A DNA stretch of 64,000 nt, taken from contig NZ_MDEE01000017.1 in NCBI RefSeq assembly GCF_002939865.1, positions 43,418 through 107,417 of the forward strand, written 5' to 3'. Under the pieces are notes generated by a model that saw nothing but the letters and a program-made list of their open reading frames with translations, did not search any database and had not been told where the DNA came from. Position numbers and translations under genes: made by a program. This document shows positions 16,713 through 25,197 of the stretch, piece by piece (within the stretch, counting starts at the first letter, position 1; every line of letters starts with the position of its first letter). The stretch is from Xanthomonas dyei. GTDB lineage: Bacteria; Pseudomonadota; Gammaproteobacteria; Xanthomonadales; Xanthomonadaceae.

Positions 16713-18758
16713 TTACAGCTTCATGTTCAAACCGAGATAGAGCTGGCGTCCTGCCGCTGGCGAAAACATCGGCTGCGCCTGGCTCCAGAAGAAGCTGTCG
16801 TACCACACGTAGGCATACTCGCGGCCGGTGGCGTTGCGAACCTGCAGGTCCACGCTCCAGGCAGGAGTGATGGTGTACCTGGCGGTGAGATCCAGGGTGG
16901 CGAAACCGCCGTATTTGCCGGCTATATTGCGTTCTTCCAGATAATAATCGCCTTGCGCGCGGCCCTGCAGGCCTAAGCGCAGCGCATCGGTTGGCCGGTA
17001 CTCGACACCGATGTTGCTGATGTAACGCGGCGTTGCCGCTACCTCACGGCCGACCAGCGACACGCTGGCATCGCGGTCGTCGCGTTCGATCTTCGCTTCC
17101 TGATAGGCGTGCGATGCCCATAGCGTCCACTTGTCGCCCAGCTGCGCATTGATCTGCGCGTCCACGCCGCGCCGGCGTGTCTTGCCCAGGGTGACGGTGG
17201 TGCCGGTGGCGGGCATGTTGGAGACTTCGTTGGCCGCGTCCTGCTGCCACACCGCGATGCGCGCCTGGCTGCCGTGGAATGGACTGAATTTCATGCCCAG
17301 TTCCATGCCGGTATTGGTGGACGGGCGCACGTCCGGCTGCCCGACGGTGAGGTAGGCCGGTGCGGTGGACCCGGTCAGCACCTGGAAGGTACGGCCCCAG
17401 TTGGCATAGACGTTGGTGGTCGGGGTGAACGCGTAGACCAGGCTCAGTTTGGGCTGCTCGATGGTGCCGTAGCGCTGCAGCGGTGCATGCACGCCGCCCG
17501 GCAGTTGGGTGTCGCCATCGAAGCGATCCACGCGGTAGGCCGGTACGATCTTCAGCGCCTCGATCGGCTGATAGATCGCCTGCACGTAGGCGCCCCAGTT
17601 GTCGAAGGTGTGGCGGTCGTCGTTCTGGATGCGTGCCGGCGTGGCGTTGAAGTTGGTGGGCTCGGCATAGCGGAAGCGTTCGCGTCGGTAGGCGTTGTCC
17701 TGATGCTCGTAGTTGACGCCGCCTTCCAGGGTGAGCGTGTCGCTGCTGCGCCAGGTCAGCGTGTTGAGCATGCCGACCTGGGTTTCGTCCCAACTGCGGC
17801 GCTGGCGTGGTGCGTTGCCGGTGGGTAGGTCACTGAAGGTCACCTTGCGGTCGTCTTCGTACCTGTTGTAGTACAGCTTGGTGCCCAGGAACAGGTGCTC
17901 GGCCAGCTTCAGGTCCATGTGCACGCCGAGCTGGCGCATGTCGCGGTCGTCGCCGTCGTTGCGGTTGCGCAGGTCCGAGCTGCGACGGTCTGCCTGCATT
18001 TCCGCAGCGGTCATGAAGCCGGGTTCGTCGGCCTGGTTGTGGTAGATGCGGGCGGTCAGGCCGATGCGCATGCCGTCGTCGAGGTTGCCGTAGAACCATT
18101 TGCCGCCCAGCGAGTATTTGCTGGAGGTGTCGTGGTCGCGGTAGCCATCGGAGGCCTGCACACCGATGAAATAGTTCTGCGCAAAGCCGTCGCGCTCGCG
18201 GCCCACGGCTAGCTGTGCATCGCGGGTATTGAAGCTGCCGTAGGTCAGGCGCACATCGGTGTCATTGCCGCCCTGACGCGTGCCGAAATTGATGTTGCCC
18301 CCAATATTGTGCAAGCCGTAGCGCGGATCGTTGGTGCCGCGCACCACCTCGATGTAGCTGATTTCCAGCGGGAACAGCATGTCGATGAAGCGCTGGTTGC
18401 CGCTGTTGACGTTGCTGGGGATTCCGTCGATCAGCGTCTTGATCGCATTGAGGTAGCCCTCGCCATTGAACGCGCGAAAGCTGACCTTGCCGGATTCGGC
18501 GCCTTGCCGGGTTTCGGTGAGCTGGATGCCGGGCATCTGCCCAAGCAGCTCCCAGCTGTAGGACACGTTCTTGTCTTCGATCTGGTCGGCGCCCAGCACG
18601 TCCACCGAGGTCAGCACCTGATGCGCGGTGAGTTGGCCTTCGCCCTGCTGGTGGACATCGACCTTGCCGAGCGTCAGCGCCGAATCCGACGATTGCGCAC
18701 GCGCTTCGGCGACAAACAGGACGGCAGCCACTGCCGCCACGAGAATATGGATCTTCAT
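16713..18758 (-). CDS. TonB-dependent outer-membrane receptor (681 aa)
   Basis: A signal peptide (MKIHILVAAVAAVLFVAEARAQ) precedes a possible TonB box (KVDV), a plug domain (residues about 45-150, with YSWELLGQMPGIQL, RAFNGEGYLNAIKTLIDGIPSN and SYIEVVRGTNDPRYGLHNIGGNINF), and a 22-strand barrel. It uses the proton-motive force via TonB to import a ligand across the outer membrane. The usual aromatic C-terminal residue is absent (ends NMKL). Upstream, 55 bases before the start, is an AT-rich sequence close to the Zur consensus, so a zinc-linked role is possible. It is followed by the VanZ-like gene in convergent orientation. Confidence 0.93.
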   Translation of the reverse strand: MKIHILVAAVAAVLFVAEARAQSSDSALTLGKVDVHQQGEGQLTAHQVLTSVDVLGADQIEDKNVSYSWELLGQMPGIQLTETRQGAESGKVSFRAFNGEGYLNAIKTLIDGIPSNVNSGNQRFIDMLFPLEISYIEVVRGTNDPRYGLHNIGGNINFGTRQGGNDTDVRLTYGSFNTRDAQLAVGRERDGFAQNYFIGVQASDGYRDHDTSSKYSLGGKWFYGNLDDGMRIGLTARIYHNQADEPGFMTAAEMQADRRSSDLRNRNDGDDRDMRQLGVHMDLKLAEHLFLGTKLYYNRYEDDRKVTFSDLPTGNAPRQRRSWDETQVGMLNTLTWRSSDTLTLEGGVNYEHQDNAYRRERFRYAEPTNFNATPARIQNDDRHTFDNWGAYVQAIYQPIEALKIVPAYRVDRFDGDTQLPGGVHAPLQRYGTIEQPKLSLVYAFTPTTNVYANWGRTFQVLTGSTAPAYLTVGQPDVRPSTNTGMELGMKFSPFHGSQARIAVWQQDAANEVSNMPATGTTVTLGKTRRRGVDAQINAQLGDKWTLWASHAYQEAKIERDDRDASVSLVGREVAATPRYISNIGVEYRPTDALRLGLQGRAQGDYYLEERNIAGKYGGFATLDLTARYTITPAWSVDLQVRNATGREYAYVWYDSFFWSQAQPMFSPAAGRQLYLGLNMKL

Positions 18759-18812
18759 GGATCGAACGACACCGATGCGAAAAGGAGCTGATCACCCCAT
18801 GTGCCAGCTAAT

Positions 18813-18836
18813 GAAATATTATAACATATGATAAGC
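18813..18836 (-). promoter_or_regulatory. Candidate Zur-type operator upstream of the TonB receptor
   Basis: The left half GAAATATTATAA matches the enterobacterial Zur consensus half GAAATGTTATAA at 11 of 12 bases; the right half (GATAAGC) is weaker. It stands out as AT-rich in this GC-rich region and lies 55 bases upstream of the receptor start. Confidence 0.45.
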
Positions 18837-18950
18837 GTGCTCCTCGCGGCGCGCTGGAGCGGGTGGCATGACGGGACGCGGTGCGCACCGCAATGGGCGC
18901 GCTGGGCGATGCGTCGGGCGATGAAGCTGGCTGTTGGGCGTGATGCTCGA

Positions 18951-19811
18951 TCAGTCCGGCAGGCACGCCGCGCGCTCGCGCAGCCACTTGGTCGCCACCC
19001 ACTTTTCGCCGGCCAGGACCGGGGAGCCGGCATGCAGGCTGCGCGTCATCGGGTGCGGGCGGTCGTAGCTGAAGAACACCGCGTTGCCCTCGATCGCGGC
19101 AATGTCCAGATGCACATCGGGAAAGCGCGTGGCGCCGCCGCGGTCGGGCGTGTTGAGGTACATCACCAACGAGGCGACGCGTTGCCCGCCGGCTTGCAGC
19201 AACACCGGGGTGCCGGCTGCGTCGGGGTCGAAGTAATCGTAGTGCGGCTGATATTCGGCGCCGGTGCCGTAGCGCAAGACCTGCAAGCCTTCGCCGTGAT
19301 CCACCGGCCAGTCGAGCAGACGGGCGATGCGTGCTTCGATGCGTTGGCAGAGCGCATCCTGCCCGAGTTGCAAACACATGCTGTCGCTGGTGCGTGCGGC
19401 GTGCACCACATGTGCACCGTTGGCGTTGTCCACCGTGCGCGAGCGCGCAAGGCGCGGCTGCGCGAGGGCGATCACTGCATCGCATTCGGCATCGGATAAA
19501 AAGCCACCCAGCACCATCACGCGCGGCAACTGCATGCACATCAACACGCGCACCTGGCGATCGCCCAGATCCAGCAGCGATGCATCGCTGTCCTGCAGCA
19601 GCGCCGGCACGCGCACCGGCATCGGCAATCCATGTGTTTGCGCGTGCTGCTGGATGTGCGCACGCACCAGCGCTTCGACTGCATCGATGGCGTCCTGCAT
19701 GTTCCAGCCACGATCCAGCAGCGGTTGCAGCGCGTGCTCGGGCGGTTGGCCGGCCAAGGCCTGCGCCACGATCCAGTCGGCCAGGGCGCTGGGGATATCG
19801 GTGAGTGTCAT
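18951..19811 (-). CDS. 2-oxoglutarate/Fe(II)-dependent prolyl-4-hydroxylase-like oxygenase
   Basis: 286 residues from ATG 19811. The double-stranded beta-helix carries the HxD...H triad: His190 and Asp192 in YQPHYDYFD, His260 in TRSLHAGSPV, with Lys270 (GEKW) to bind the 2-oxoglutarate carboxylate. Other P4H signatures: FLSDAECDAVIALAQPRL and LQVLRYGTGAEY; LVMYLNTPDRGGATRFPD is the usual core. The N-terminal 90 residues (helical, DLGDR-like) are family-variable. The substrate, protein or small molecule, is unknown. It lies upstream of the TonB receptor on the same strand but with its own intergenic gap. Confidence 0.92.
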   Translation of the reverse strand: MTLTDIPSALADWIVAQALAGQPPEHALQPLLDRGWNMQDAIDAVEALVRAHIQQHAQTHGLPMPVRVPALLQDSDASLLDLGDRQVRVLMCMQLPRVMVLGGFLSDAECDAVIALAQPRLARSRTVDNANGAHVVHAARTSDSMCLQLGQDALCQRIEARIARLLDWPVDHGEGLQVLRYGTGAEYQPHYDYFDPDAAGTPVLLQAGGQRVASLVMYLNTPDRGGATRFPDVHLDIAAIEGNAVFFSYDRPHPMTRSLHAGSPVLAGEKWVATKWLRERAACLPD

Positions 19812-19998
19812 CCCGCTACAGTGCATGCCAACGTGTGGCATCTATGTGTCAAATGTGTCGTGGTAAGACAAATGCAACAGACGGCCCCTATAAAGGTGAC
19901 GGGGATCTTGAACGTGCTCGCCACTGCAGTGAGCGGAACGCAACCAATTCTTGACGACTCCTCTTCATACCGGACCCTTTGACCTGGAGATCAGCCGT

Positions 19999-21483
19999 AT
20001 GTCCGTTCGCAACAGCAGCAAGACACTTCTCATGACCTTTAGCACCGCACTGGCCTTGTCTGCCTGCGGTGGCGGTGCCGACCGTGTCGCTTCGCCCGGC
20101 GAAGGCGCGTTTCCGCCCGCCCCGGCACCGACCCCGGCGCCCACGCCTGCACCAACCCCGGCTCCGACACCGACACCGACACCGACACCGAGCGGCCCGG
20201 CTGCGGATTGCCCGACCGGGTTTTCCAACGTGGGCACTATCGCCAACAACACGCTGCGCGCTTGCCAGCTGCCGGACACCATCAACGGCAATCTGGTGGT
20301 GCCCGCGCGCGCCGGTACCGCGTATTCGATCAGCGGCCGCGTCAACGTCGGTACCGATCGCGGCGGCAACGCCATCGCGCCGGCGGCCGGCAGCACGCAG
20401 GGCGTGTTGACCATCGAGCCGGGCGTCACCTTGTATGGCTCGGCGGGTAGCGACTACATCGTGGTCAATCGCGGTTCGCAGATTTTTGCCGAAGGCAGCG
20501 CGACTGCGCCGATCGTCTTCACTGCGCGTCAGGCGCTGGATGGCACGGTCAGCGCCAACACCATCGGCCTGTGGGGCGGCATCGTGGTGCTGGGCCGTGC
20601 AGCGATCAACAACTGCCCGGGCACCACCGTGTCGGGCACGCCGGAATGTCAGGCGCAGGTCGAAGGCACCAACGCGTTCTACGGCGGCAATAGCGCCACC
20701 GATAACAGCGGCTCGATGCGCTACCTGCGCGTGATGTATTCGGGTTTCGAAATCTCGCCCAACAACGAGCTGCAGGGCATCACCCTGGCCGGCGTGGGCA
20801 GCGGCACGCGTCTGGACTACGTACAGATCCACAACAGCTCCGACGACGGGATCGAATGGTTCGGCGGTACGGTCAACGGTAGCCACGTGGTCATCACCGG
20901 CGCCGACGACGATTCGCTGGATACCGATGCCGGTTGGAGCGGCGCATTGCAGTTCGGCATCGTGGTCCAGCGTGCTGGCGGCGGCGACCGCATGAACGAG
21001 TGGAGCAGCCTGCGTCGTCAGCCGTATTCGCGCCCGAAGGTGGCCAACTTCACTTACGTGGGCAATGCCCGCACGGGTGCGGCGATCATGCTCAACCAGG
21101 GCACGCAGGCCGCGTTCTACAACTCGGTGTTCACCCGTCCGGCCGGTGGCACCGGCGATGGTCTGGTGTGCTTCAACCTGGCCGATACCGATACCGTGGG
21201 GACGTTCAACTCGGTGTTCTTCGCCTGCCCGACCGCGTTCGGCAGCGACCCGCGTGCGACCAGCCAGTTCGCCGCCGGCACCAACAATGTCGCCAACGGC
21301 GTGTCCACGTTGCAGAACACCTTCATCAATGGCGCCAACGAAACTGCAGTGCCGGCGTTCCAGGGCTTGAACGGGGTGAGCAGCTTCTTCCAGCAGGTGA
21401 ACTACATCGGTGGCGTGCGTGATTTCAACGACACCTGGTGGCAGGGCTGGACCTGCGGACTGACCGCCGATCGCCCCTGCTGA
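19999..21483 (+). CDS. Surface lipoprotein with Pro-Thr linker and beta-helix-like repeats
   Basis: 494 residues from ATG 19999. A lipobox ALALSACGGG follows a short signal peptide. Next comes a run of AP/TP repeats (APTPAPTPAP...), encoded by tandem 6-base units near 20160-20190 that can slip. Then a Gly/Asn/Val-rich region (GTAYSISGRVNVGTDRGG, PGVTLYGSAGSDYIVVNRGSQI, GSATAPIVFTARQ) has the pattern of right-handed parallel beta-helix coils, as in carbohydrate-active or adhesin-like surface proteins. The receptor gene 78 bases downstream on the same strand makes an outer-membrane lipoprotein plus TonB receptor pair likely. No catalytic residues are recognised. Confidence 0.8.
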   Translation: MSVRNSSKTLLMTFSTALALSACGGGADRVASPGEGAFPPAPAPTPAPTPAPTPAPTPTPTPTPSGPAADCPTGFSNVGTIANNTLRACQLPDTINGNLVVPARAGTAYSISGRVNVGTDRGGNAIAPAAGSTQGVLTIEPGVTLYGSAGSDYIVVNRGSQIFAEGSATAPIVFTARQALDGTVSANTIGLWGGIVVLGRAAINNCPGTTVSGTPECQAQVEGTNAFYGGNSATDNSGSMRYLRVMYSGFEISPNNELQGITLAGVGSGTRLDYVQIHNSSDDGIEWFGGTVNGSHVVITGADDDSLDTDAGWSGALQFGIVVQRAGGGDRMNEWSSLRRQPYSRPKVANFTYVGNARTGAAIMLNQGTQAAFYNSVFTRPAGGTGDGLVCFNLADTDTVGTFNSVFFACPTAFGSDPRATSQFAAGTNNVANGVSTLQNTFINGANETAVPAFQGLNGVSSFFQQVNYIGGVRDFNDTWWQGWTCGLTADRPC

Positions 21484-21561
21484 GGCACGGCATCGCACGG
21501 CGGCCATCGCGTCGCCGTGTGATGCGTCCAGCTTCATCTTTCTGTTGTCAGGGCTCCCACG

Positions 21562-24216
21562 ATGCGAACCTTCGCTGTTGCCCGTCTTTCGCGGACGGGC
21601 CTGTCTCTTTCCATTTCCACCTTGCTGCTGTCCGGCGCCGCCATGGCGCAGTCGACCAGCAGCGATGCCGCTGGCGGTAGCAGCAGTTCCAGCGCTGCTG
21701 CCATTGCGCCCAAGCAACTCGACCAGGTCGTGGTGCGCGGCGAATACATTCCCGAACCGATGCTGCAAACCTCCGAAGTGGCCTCGTTCATCACCCGCGA
21801 GGACATGGAGCGCACCGGCGACAGCAGCGCTGCGGTAGCGCTGACGCGTGTTACCGGGCTGAGCCTGTCGCGCGGCAAATACGTGTACGTACGCGGCCTG
21901 GGCGAGCGCTATTCGTCGGCCTTGTTCAACGGCTCGCCACTGCCCAGCCCGGAGCCGATGCAGCGCGTGGTGCCGCTGGATCTGTTTCCCAGCGATGTGC
22001 TGCAAAGCGTGACCGTGCAAAAGACGTATTCGGCCGACTATCCGGGCGAATTCGGCGGCGGCGTGATCGATCTGCAATCCATGACGGTGCCGGACAAACC
22101 GTTTCTGTCGCTCACCGTGGGCGGCGGCGCCAATAGCGTCAGCACCGGCGAGAAGGGCCTGACCTACTACGGCTCCAGCGATGACGACTGGGGCTATGAC
22201 GATGGCACGCGAAAGCAACCTGCCGCGTTGCGCGATGCGATCCGCACCGGGCGGCGCGTGGACCTGGGCAGTTTTTCGCGCGAGGACATCCGCCGCATCG
22301 GCCGCAGCATGAACAACGCCAATCTGTATGTGCTGCAGGAGAAGGACAGCATCGACCCGGACGTCAATGTCGGCGGCAGCGCCGGCTACAGCATGGACAT
22401 CGGCGAGGCCAAGCTGGGCATTCTGGCCGTGGCCAGCTACGACAACGAGTGGCGCACGCGCACCGGCAAGCAGCAGGACGGCATCTTTGTCGGCGATAGC
22501 GTGGAGTTCAATTCCAACTACGACTTTGCGACCACGCGCAACAACGTGCGCACCAACGGCATGCTCGGCCTGGGCTGGGAGTATGGCCGCCACAAGATCG
22601 GCTGGACCACCTTGTATGTGCACGACACGCTGAAGGTAGCGCGCAGCCGCGCCGGCCGCGATGAACTGGCCGGGTTCGATGTGCGCGACGACAACACCGA
22701 GTGGTATGCGCGTCAGTTGATCAACAACCAGCTGCTTGGTTCGCATGCGTTCGGCGAGTACGACGACCTCAAGATCGAGTGGCGTGCTGCGGTTGCCAAC
22801 GCCAGCCGCGATGTGCCGTACGAAACCGGCATCCGTTACGAGTTGCTCGATGGCTACTGGGCGCACGACGCCTCGCGCGTGCAGAACTACACACGCTTCA
22901 GCAAGGTCGATGACAAGGTCGCCAGTGGCGGGGTGGATATGACCTGGCGGCTGCCGATCGAACACGACCTCACCATCAAGGGCGGCTTGGCCTATCTGGA
23001 TAACGACCGCACTGCTTGGAGCCGCGAGTTCCGCTTTCTGGCGCTGGACGGCCCGTTGCCGTTCTTGAACCAGTATCAGCGCGTGGATTATCTGATCTCC
23101 GACTACAACCTCAGCAACGATCTGCTGCGGCTACGCGAAACCACCGGCAGCTTCGGTGCGGCTGCGTACGACGCGACGTTGAAGGTCAAGGCAGCCTATC
23201 TGCAGGCCGAAGGCGAGATCGTGCCGACCCTGCGCGCCACCGTTGGCGTGCGTTACGAAGACGCCACCCAGGCGGTGCATCCGTACGACATCTTCAGCGG
23301 CGCACGCCAGGACAGCGTGGCGCCGTTGCAGAACAGCTATGCGTTGCCATCGGCCACGGTGACCTGGAACTTTGCCGACAATCAGCAGTTGCGCTTCGGT
23401 GCGTCCAAGACGATTGCGCGGCCGCAATTCCGCGAAATGGCACCGCAGCAGTATCTGGACCCGGATATCGACCGCCAGTTCTTCGGCAACCCGTTCCTGA
23501 TCGACAGCGAACTGGTCAATCTGGATGCGCGCTACGAATGGTTCTTCGAGCCGGGCCAGTACGTCACCGTCGGTGCGTTCTACAAGGACATCGACAAGCC
23601 GATCGAAGCCATCGTCAACGATGCACCCGGCGGCGGCATCGTGCAGAGTTTCATCAATGCGCCCAAGGCCACGCTGTACGGCATCGAGCTGGAAGCCAAG
23701 AAGTATCTGGACGTGCCGGTCGCAGCCGATTGGTGGGGCGACAAGCGCCTGTTCGTGTCCGGCAACTACACGCGCACCAAGTCCGAGGTGAGCGCGAGTG
23801 CCGGCGATACCGTGCAGCCGTTCGGCTTCAGCGCACCGGTGCAGGCCAACCTGTTCATTCGCGACGGGTCGGCACTGCAGGGGCAGTCGGACGATATCGC
23901 CAACCTGCAGATCGGTGTGGAAAGCGAGAGCACGCATAGCCAGGCGACCTTGATCGCCAACTACGTGGGCGAGCGTATTTCTGCACGCGGTCGTCCGGGT
24001 CAGCCGGACTACATCGACAAGCCGGGTACATCGCTGGATCTGGTGATCAAGAAGGGCCTGGTGTGGTCGGGCGATACGCTGTCGGTGAACTTTGCCGCAC
24101 GCAATCTGCTCAAGACCAAATACCAGGAGTTCCAGCGCGTGGGCAGCAACCGGGTGGATCTGTACACCTACCAGCCCGGCATCAGCTATGACATCAGTGT
24201 GACAGCGCGTTTCTGA
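21562..24216 (+). CDS. TonB-dependent outer-membrane receptor (884 aa)
   Basis: A signal peptide ends in GAAMAQ. A serine-rich N-terminus and the TonB-box-like LDQVVVRG precede the plug (ALTRVTGLSLSRGKYVYVRGLGERYSSALFNGSPLPSPEPMQRVVPLDLFPSDVLQSVTVQKTYSADYPGEFGGGVIDL). A barrel of Xanthomonas TIGR01782-like type ends in the aromatic ISVTARF. The ligand is unknown. It follows the beta-helix-like lipoprotein gene in the same direction and directly precedes the type II secretion cluster. A strong 16-bp-stem terminator after the stop separates it from gspC. Confidence 0.94.
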   Translation: MRTFAVARLSRTGLSLSISTLLLSGAAMAQSTSSDAAGGSSSSSAAAIAPKQLDQVVVRGEYIPEPMLQTSEVASFITREDMERTGDSSAAVALTRVTGLSLSRGKYVYVRGLGERYSSALFNGSPLPSPEPMQRVVPLDLFPSDVLQSVTVQKTYSADYPGEFGGGVIDLQSMTVPDKPFLSLTVGGGANSVSTGEKGLTYYGSSDDDWGYDDGTRKQPAALRDAIRTGRRVDLGSFSREDIRRIGRSMNNANLYVLQEKDSIDPDVNVGGSAGYSMDIGEAKLGILAVASYDNEWRTRTGKQQDGIFVGDSVEFNSNYDFATTRNNVRTNGMLGLGWEYGRHKIGWTTLYVHDTLKVARSRAGRDELAGFDVRDDNTEWYARQLINNQLLGSHAFGEYDDLKIEWRAAVANASRDVPYETGIRYELLDGYWAHDASRVQNYTRFSKVDDKVASGGVDMTWRLPIEHDLTIKGGLAYLDNDRTAWSREFRFLALDGPLPFLNQYQRVDYLISDYNLSNDLLRLRETTGSFGAAAYDATLKVKAAYLQAEGEIVPTLRATVGVRYEDATQAVHPYDIFSGARQDSVAPLQNSYALPSATVTWNFADNQQLRFGASKTIARPQFREMAPQQYLDPDIDRQFFGNPFLIDSELVNLDARYEWFFEPGQYVTVGAFYKDIDKPIEAIVNDAPGGGIVQSFINAPKATLYGIELEAKKYLDVPVAADWWGDKRLFVSGNYTRTKSEVSASAGDTVQPFGFSAPVQANLFIRDGSALQGQSDDIANLQIGVESESTHSQATLIANYVGERISARGRPGQPDYIDKPGTSLDLVIKKGLVWSGDTLSVNFAARNLLKTKYQEFQRVGSNRVDLYTYQPGISYDISVTARF

Positions 24217-24234
24217 TCCCTCAGACGCCTGCAG

Positions 24235-24281
24235 AAACGCAAACGCCCGCTGTGCTTCGCATGGCGGGCGTTTGCGTTTTG
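24235..24281 (+). terminator. Strong rho-independent terminator between TonB receptor and xcs cluster
   Basis: Perfect 16-bp stem: the left arm 24235-24250 (AAACGCAAACGCCCGC) pairs with 24264-24279. T's follow on the + strand (GTTTT) and A's flank the left arm, so it could act on either strand. Confidence 0.93.
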
Positions 24282-24375
24282 CCGCATGTCGGAGTGTGTC
24301 GGCTTGTGTCATCGATTTCTTCTAACTGACACATTGCTGCCGCATTCTGTCATCCGATCGAAATCCTCCAGACGG

Positions 24376-25197
24376 ATGTCCGCTTTGCACCGCGCCTTGC
24401 CCCCGTTGACCACCGTCATGTCGTCGCATGCCGCACGCACGGCACTGGTCTGTGCGCTGGTCGCGTTGCTGGCACTGCAAGGGCTGCGATTGCTGTGGTT
24501 GGTGCTGACGCCGGTCGGTCCGGTGGGTCATGCACCGCCGAGCGTTGCCACGGCGTCCGACCTGTCTGCATTACGCCGCGACGTGTTCTATCGCAGCGTT
24601 GCCGACAGCAATAGCAATAGCGACGGTGTGGTGCTGCACGGTGTGCGCGCAGGTGCTGCGCAGGCAGCGGCCTACCTGAGTCTTGGCGATGGCCGGCAAG
24701 GTGCCTACCGCGTCGGCGATACGGTGGTGCCCGGCGTGGTGTTGCAAGCGGTCGCCGCCGACCATGTGCTGTTGCGCACCGGCAGCGGCGTGCGCCGCCT
24801 GGCACTACGCGATGCGGCAGTGCCGGCGCTTGCAACAACGCCATCGTCAGCGAACGCAGCGGCAGCAGGCAGCGCATCCGGCGTGATGTCCAACGTGGGC
24901 AATGCGACGGCAGCAGCAGGCGCAACCGCAGTCGACCCGCAGCAGCTGCTGAGCAGCGCCGGGCTGCGCGCAAGCGCGGACGGCAGCGGTTTCACCATCA
25001 TGCCGCGCGGCGATGGCGCGCTGTTGCGCCAGGCCGGGCTGGCAGCGGGCGATGTGCTGACCCAGATCAACGGCCGCACGCTCGATGCAGAACACCTGCG
25101 CGAGTTGCAGGACGAACTACGCGATGGCCAGGCGGCCACGCTGACCTATCGCCGCGACGGCCAGACCCACACCATGACCTTGAAGCGCCCGCAATGA
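24376..25197 (+). CDS. gspC: Type II secretion protein GspC (Xcs)
   Basis: 273 residues from ATG 24376 (ATG 24418 is the main alternative). One membrane anchor (ALVCALVALLALQGLRLLWLV), a homology region that in the family contacts the secretin (VLHGVRAGAAQAAAYLSLGDGRQGAYRVGDTVVPGVVLQAVAADHVLLRTGSGVRRLAL), a low-complexity Ala/Ser linker, and a C-terminal PDZ domain (GDGALLRQAGLAAGDVLTQINGRTLD). It links the inner-membrane platform to GspD. Overlaps gspD by 4 bases (ATGA). The C-D-E-F-G-H-I-J-K-L-M-N order marks this as Xcs, the second T2SS of Xanthomonas, rather than Xps. Confidence 0.92.
   Translation: MSALHRALPPLTTVMSSHAARTALVCALVALLALQGLRLLWLVLTPVGPVGHAPPSVATASDLSALRRDVFYRSVADSNSNSDGVVLHGVRAGAAQAAAYLSLGDGRQGAYRVGDTVVPGVVLQAVAADHVLLRTGSGVRRLALRDAAVPALATTPSSANAAAAGSASGVMSNVGNATAAAGATAVDPQQLLSSAGLRASADGSGFTIMPRGDGALLRQAGLAAGDVLTQINGRTLDAEHLRELQDELRDGQAATLTYRRDGQTHTMTLKRPQ

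Noticed and set aside
19888..22965. A 1025-codon open frame on the minus strand opposite the lipoprotein and TonB receptor genes
   Set aside because: Antisense to two clear genes, no motifs, Arg/His/Ala-rich composition typical of reading GC-rich codons on the wrong strand.
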